In this document: positions 39,854 to 42,780 of the stretch, one piece after another
Numbering within the stretch: the stretch's first letter is position 1
Layout of the letters: the number at the start of each line of letters is the position of its first letter
Source: SUG1106 sp051883095
Lineage (GTDB): Bacteria; Bacillota; Clostridia; Peptostreptococcales; Anaerovoracaceae
DNA: 42,780 nt
Direction of reading: 5' to 3'
Assembly: GCA_051883095.1 (NCBI GenBank)
Contig: JBJETB010000069.1
Coordinates: 1 to 42,780 of the forward strand
The notes under the pieces: generated by a model
Told to the model about the DNA's origin: nothing
Seen by the model: only the letters and a program-made list of their open reading frames with translations
Databases searched by the model: none
Program-made: the position numbers and the translations under genes

Positions 39854-40447
39854 ATGATAAAAGCAGTATTATTTGATGCTGACGGGACTCTGATGGAATC
39901 TATAACGTCATGGAGAAAAGCGCTTACAATTGTTCTTTCGCGCAGAGGCTATCCCTACAGCGAAGATGACTTTCAGAATCTTATACCTCTGACAACCAAA
40001 GAGGGAGGAGCATACCTTAAGGAGAAGTATGGTTTTACTGAAACCGGAGATGAAATAGCAGCCGAATACCTGGGGCTGGTGGAAAGCTTCTACGGTACCG
40101 AGGTAGCCCTTAAGAAGGGTGCTCGCCAGGTATTGGAGTATTACGACTCAAAGGGCATACCTATGGCAATCGTTACTTCCAGTGAAAGAATTTTAATCGA
40201 AGCAGCATGTAAGCGTCATGGAATCAGTCAGTATTTTCAGGGACTGTACATCTGTTCCGAATTGGGAACAAGCAAGCGACAGCCTGATATTTTCGTCAAT
40301 ACCGCTAAGATTCTCGGCGCTGAACCTGCAGAAACTCTTGTTTACGAGGATTCAGACTACGCCATAGAGACTGCTGTCAATGCGGGATTCAAAGTAACAA
40401 AGGTCATAGACGAACTGAAGACAGTTGAGACAGAAACGGAAAGATAG
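39854..40447 (+). CDS. HAD-superfamily phosphatase (beta-PGM/phosphoglycolate type)
   Basis: This protein of about 197 residues has HAD motifs: LFDADGTLMES with nucleophile D8 and D10, IVTSSE near residue 110, a Lys in TSKRQPDIF, and acidic motif IV VYEDSD. A helical cap domain after motif I places it in subfamily I, with phosphoglycolate phosphatase and beta-phosphoglucomutase. Many such enzymes dephosphorylate sugar phosphates. AGGTGG about 8 bases before the ATG sets the start; the open frame can also begin at GTG 39842. It is the last gene of the kinase-aldolase group by content. Confidence 0.86.
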   Translation: MIKAVLFDADGTLMESITSWRKALTIVLSRRGYPYSEDDFQNLIPLTTKEGGAYLKEKYGFTETGDEIAAEYLGLVESFYGTEVALKKGARQVLEYYDSKGIPMAIVTSSERILIEAACKRHGISQYFQGLYICSELGTSKRQPDIFVNTAKILGAEPAETLVYEDSDYAIETAVNAGFKVTKVIDELKTVETETER

Positions 40448-40457
40448 AGTATAGAGT

Positions 40458-41087
40458 ATGAGAAGATGTGTGATTGTAGGCGGAGCATCCATAGGTGATT
40501 ACAAGACTGTTGGTGCAATGCTCAGACCGGACGACTATTTGATTTACTGTGACTGCGGGCTCAGACACATGGATGGGCTTGGGGCTGAGCCGGATCTTAT
40601 CGTAGGGGATTTTGATTCCTGTTCCAATCCGGAAATGGAGACAGAGACCATAGTTCTGCCCTGTGAAAAAGATGATACGGATACGGTTTTCGCAGTTAAA
40701 GAAGCTCTCAGGCGGGGATTTGAAGATTTCCTTATGATTGGTGTTGTCGGTGAAAGGCTGGACCATACTCTCGGGAATGTTTCAATACTGCTTATGCTGG
40801 ATTCGGAAGGCAAGAAAGGAACCATAATCGATGACTATTCTGAAATGGAGATAGTGTCTGACCGTTGCGGAAAGCCTTGCATTATCGATAATTCTTATAT
40901 ATACTTTTCATTAATAAATATATCGGGCACAGCTCGTGGCGTAACCATACGTGGAGCAAAGTACCCGCTGGAAGGTGCCGAGATAACGTGCGAGTACCAG
41001 TATGGGGTAAGTAATGAGGTACTTCCGGGCTGCACTGCTGAGGTGAGTGTGAGCGAAGGGAGGCTGCTGTTGGTGAAGGTGAGATAG
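40458..41087 (+). CDS. thiN: Thiamine pyrophosphokinase
   Basis: This 209-residue enzyme transfers pyrophosphate from ATP to thiamine. Seen are the family motifs DCGLRHMDGLGAEPDLIVGD followed by FDS near residue 50, CEKDDTDTVFAVKEAL near 75 and GERLDHTLGNVSILL near 98, then the beta-rich C-terminal thiamine-binding domain. Length is normal. It follows the HAD gene by ten bases with a weak ribosome site. In firmicutes it is often near rpe and rsgA, which are absent here. Confidence 0.92.
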   Translation: MRRCVIVGGASIGDYKTVGAMLRPDDYLIYCDCGLRHMDGLGAEPDLIVGDFDSCSNPEMETETIVLPCEKDDTDTVFAVKEALRRGFEDFLMIGVVGERLDHTLGNVSILLMLDSEGKKGTIIDDYSEMEIVSDRCGKPCIIDNSYIYFSLINISGTARGVTIRGAKYPLEGAEITCEYQYGVSNEVLPGCTAEVSVSEGRLLLVKVR

Positions 41088-41097
41088 GAGGAATATC

Positions 41098-41304
41098 ATG
41101 GCAGAGGTTTTGGGATTTATTGCTGACAAGATGGGAATTGTGTTTGGAGTTCTCTTCGGATTGATTGCAGCGCTGGCAGTTATAAGGAGTGTGATAAAGG
41201 TGCGTAAGGGAAAAACCATATATAGAGCCCCTGTGGGTATCTTCAAGGATTTGCCGAGCAGTATTACGGGTATGAACGATTATAAGGAAGACAAAAGATC
41301 GTAA
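41098..41304 (+). CDS. Small single-pass membrane protein, unknown function
   Basis: The 68-residue protein has one hydrophobic helix (about residues 12-30, MGIVFGVLFGLIAALAVI) followed by a basic stretch (KVRKGK) and a polar tail of about 30 residues. A strong AGGAGG lies 6 bases before the ATG, and it follows thiN by ten bases, which makes it a real gene. I do not recognise a family. The positive-inside rule suggests that the C-terminal tail is cytoplasmic. Confidence 0.65.
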   Translation: MAEVLGFIADKMGIVFGVLFGLIAALAVIRSVIKVRKGKTIYRAPVGIFKDLPSSITGMNDYKEDKRS

Positions 41305-41323
41305 TAAGAAGCAAAAAGTTAAG

Positions 41324-41378
41324 AAAACCTCTGTTTATGGATGGGAAAGAACAGACCCTACCCAAACAGAGGTTTTTT
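41324..41378 (+). terminator. Intrinsic terminator after the small membrane protein
   Basis: AAAACCTCTGTTT (41324-41336) and AAACAGAGGTTTT (41364-41376) are perfect complements, followed by further T residues. Confidence 0.88.
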
Positions 41379-41400
41379 GATGAGTTGATATCAGTATCTG

Positions 41401-41450
41401 TTGACATCGCAGTAACAAGTTACTATAATTATAAGCGGGAACTTGTTACT
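41401..41450 (+). promoter_or_regulatory. Consensus promoter with MarR-type operators
   Basis: A perfect TTGACA (41401-41406), a 17-base spacer and a perfect TATAAT (41424-41429). The spacer holds the palindrome AGTAACAAGTTACT (41411-41424), and ACTTGTTACT (41441-41450) repeats it in inverse orientation just after the start site. A MarR protein bound here would block the polymerase, so the gene downstream is probably autorepressed. Confidence 0.85.
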
Positions 41451-41472
41451 GAAGATACTGGAGGTAAATTAG

Positions 41473-41955
41473 ATGAAAATGAATGAATTGTTTGAAGCGT
41501 ATGATTGTGATACACAGCATAGGATACAGGCTATATTTTCAAGCATTTTTGTCTTGCAAAATCGTACGCAGACGGCAGGCGAAAAACTGCAAACCCAAAT
41601 ATCCATGAAACAATGGCTATTACTTGCAATGACCGCTTGCTGTCCAGAACCGAGAACATTAACAAATATAGGGATCCTTATGGGTTGTTCAAGACAGAAT
41701 ATCAAAAAATTAGCACTAACTCTTGAAAAAAAAGGATTTGTCCGTTTGGCGTCAGGGGGAAATAATTCAGTTCATATAGAATTAACTGATAAAGTCAATC
41801 AATATAATGGAGAAATGAGAGAACGAAATTCACAGTTTTTAGAATTGCTGTTTGCGGATTTCAGTGAGAAAGAAATAGAGCAACTTTTCCATCTTTACTC
41901 TAAATTATATGCAGGTATGGAACGGGTGGAAAAATATGCGGAGGAATTAGTGTGA
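41473..41955 (+). CDS. MarR-family transcriptional regulator
   Basis: This 160-residue protein has the MarR winged helix-turn-helix (about residues 55-110: LTNIGILMGCSRQNIKKLALTLEKKGFVRL in parts, then the wing SGGNNSVHIELTDK) between N- and C-terminal dimerization helices. GGAGG lies 9 bases before the ATG, and the twin operator site is just upstream. Its stop codon overlaps the ATG of the next gene (ATGA), so both form one unit. Codon use differs from most of the window, with many CAA and AAA codons, which may mean recent acquisition. Confidence 0.9.
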   Translation: MKMNELFEAYDCDTQHRIQAIFSSIFVLQNRTQTAGEKLQTQISMKQWLLLAMTACCPEPRTLTNIGILMGCSRQNIKKLALTLEKKGFVRLASGGNNSVHIELTDKVNQYNGEMRERNSQFLELLFADFSEKEIEQLFHLYSKLYAGMERVEKYAEELV

Positions 41956-42780
41956 TGAAGAAAGTGAGGAAAAGGAAAATGTTTATTGCAATAGGTGTAT
42001 CGTTTGTTCTTATTGGAGCATTGATGATATGGCTTAACATACCTTATTCGCCTGTCAAAAAACAATTCCAAAACGATATATCTGCACTTATGACAGAAAA
42101 TCAGTTGTCAGTTGATAATGAAGATTTTACGGATAGGGACTTTTCTTGTCTGCCGGTTGCCATTCAAAAATACATAGCAAATTGCGGTTATATCGGAACT
42201 CCTAAAATGTCATATCTGAAAATGGAATATAACAATGTTGATTTTTCACAGGGCAGAAATGGTCCTGTTTTAACAATTGACTATACACAATATAATTTTA
42301 TCAATGAACCTTGCAGAATGGCACTCATTGACAGCAGTATGTTTGGAATTCCTTTCGAGGGCTACGACTACTATCAAAACGGTACAGGCGGTATGAAAGG
42401 CGTGATTGCAAAAACTATTACATTGTTTGATCAAACAGGAGCAGATATGGACAAAGCTTGCCTTGCTACTTTTCTTGCAGAAAGCTTATTCGCTCCCACC
42501 ATTTTATTGCAGGATTATATTTTCTTTGAAGAAATAAGTGATTATGAAGTGAGAGCAACAATAACTTATGGAGAACAAACGGCAAGCGGCATATTTACCT
42601 TCAATGAACAGTATGAAATGACTTCTTTTACCACAAATGACAGAGCAGTTACAGGAACTGATGGGAGTATGGAGTGTATACCTTGGTCTGCAATTTGTAG
42701 CGATTATAAGCTTTCTGAAAGCGGCATTAAACACCCAACAAAGTTTCAGGCTGTTTGGAATTATCCCGATGAAGATTTTG
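41955..42780 (+). CDS. Membrane-anchored DUF6544/DUF6920-like protein, cut by the window end
   Basis: An open frame of 275 codons runs off the end of the window. It begins with a basic stretch and one hydrophobic helix (about residues 9-27), then a soluble domain. The LPVAIQKYIANCGYIGTPK stretch near residue 70 and MFGIPFEGYDYYQNGTGGM near 135 recall the DUF6544 (formerly DUF6920) family as I remember it, whose function is unknown. It overlaps the MarR gene by one base and is probably its main regulated target. Family assignment is tentative and the C-terminus is missing. Confidence 0.6.
   Translation, partial: MKKVRKRKMFIAIGVSFVLIGALMIWLNIPYSPVKKQFQNDISALMTENQLSVDNEDFTDRDFSCLPVAIQKYIANCGYIGTPKMSYLKMEYNNVDFSQGRNGPVLTIDYTQYNFINEPCRMALIDSSMFGIPFEGYDYYQNGTGGMKGVIAKTITLFDQTGADMDKACLATFLAESLFAPTILLQDYIFFEEISDYEVRATITYGEQTASGIFTFNEQYEMTSFTTNDRAVTGTDGSMECIPWSAICSDYKLSESGIKHPTKFQAVWNYPDEDF

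Overview
The window looks like a chromosomal segment of a low-GC, Gram-positive, endospore-forming anaerobe of class Clostridia. Pointers are SpoVS and SpoIIM homologues, strong AGGAGG ribosome sites, Fhs plus a clostridial-type FolD, RocB-like and NhaC-like proteins, a sigma-54 activator of the RocR type, and the firmicute gene order nudF-spoIIM-xerD and rplS-rbgA-rnhB. A family such as Anaerovoracaceae would fit, but that placement is an inference.

Layout. 1-3.4 kb: the end of an rRNA operon (5S 3' end), tRNA-Glu(UUC) and tRNA-Leu(UAG), a non-coding stretch with a cluster of ACAAC/GTTGT inverted repeats, a glycine riboswitch with terminator controlling an AGCS Na+:glycine/alanine symporter, a cysteine-rich Cu/Zn-SOD-like protein and tRNA-Glu(CUC). 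3.4-7.0 kb: a Dabb protein, a RocB-type M20 hydrolase, a reverse-strand RNase H-fold exonuclease and spoVS.

7.1-19.5 kb is the most interesting part. Two good sigma-54 (-24/-12) promoters and a sigma-54 activator gene frame what looks like a catabolic locus: a proline-racemase-family enzyme lacking the second catalytic cysteine, the activator, a mandelate-racemase-type enolase-superfamily enzyme, an NhaC-family carrier, an argininosuccinate-lyase-family C-N lyase, an MmgE/PrpD protein, NAD(P) malic enzyme, class II fumarase and an MFS/GPH carrier. Before the second promoter lie three 14-bp inverted-repeat sites (GACGG-type) that could be the activator's enhancers. MmgE/PrpD and ASL-type proteins are known as an epimerase/lyase pair acting on iminodisuccinate-like compounds. 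Fumarate released by such a lyase would pass through fumarase and malic enzyme to pyruvate. My working model is therefore an anaerobic pathway for an N-substituted aspartate or related imino acid; the substrate is not known.

19.5-29.5 kb is mainly core: NUDIX hydrolase, SpoIIM, a XerD-like recombinase with a substituted catalytic histidine, rplS with its leader, rbgA, rnhB and fhs. A TetR/MATE pair and an ECF sigma/anti-sigma pair are inserted between rplS and rbgA. 29.5-34.4 kb: an XRE-AbrB fusion regulator with an ABC-2 exporter, a FolD variant lacking the usual catalytic Lys and Gln, a membrane-anchored XRE protein and a CaCA antiporter behind a short leader terminator. 34.4-40.4 kb: a tightly packed set of GtrA, TetR, class III aminotransferase, FGGY kinase, a two-domain class II aldolase and a HAD phosphatase, probably a second uncharacterised catabolic operon. 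40.4-42.8 kb: thiamine pyrophosphokinase, a small membrane protein, and a MarR regulator with its operator next to a truncated membrane-anchored protein whose codon use differs from the rest.
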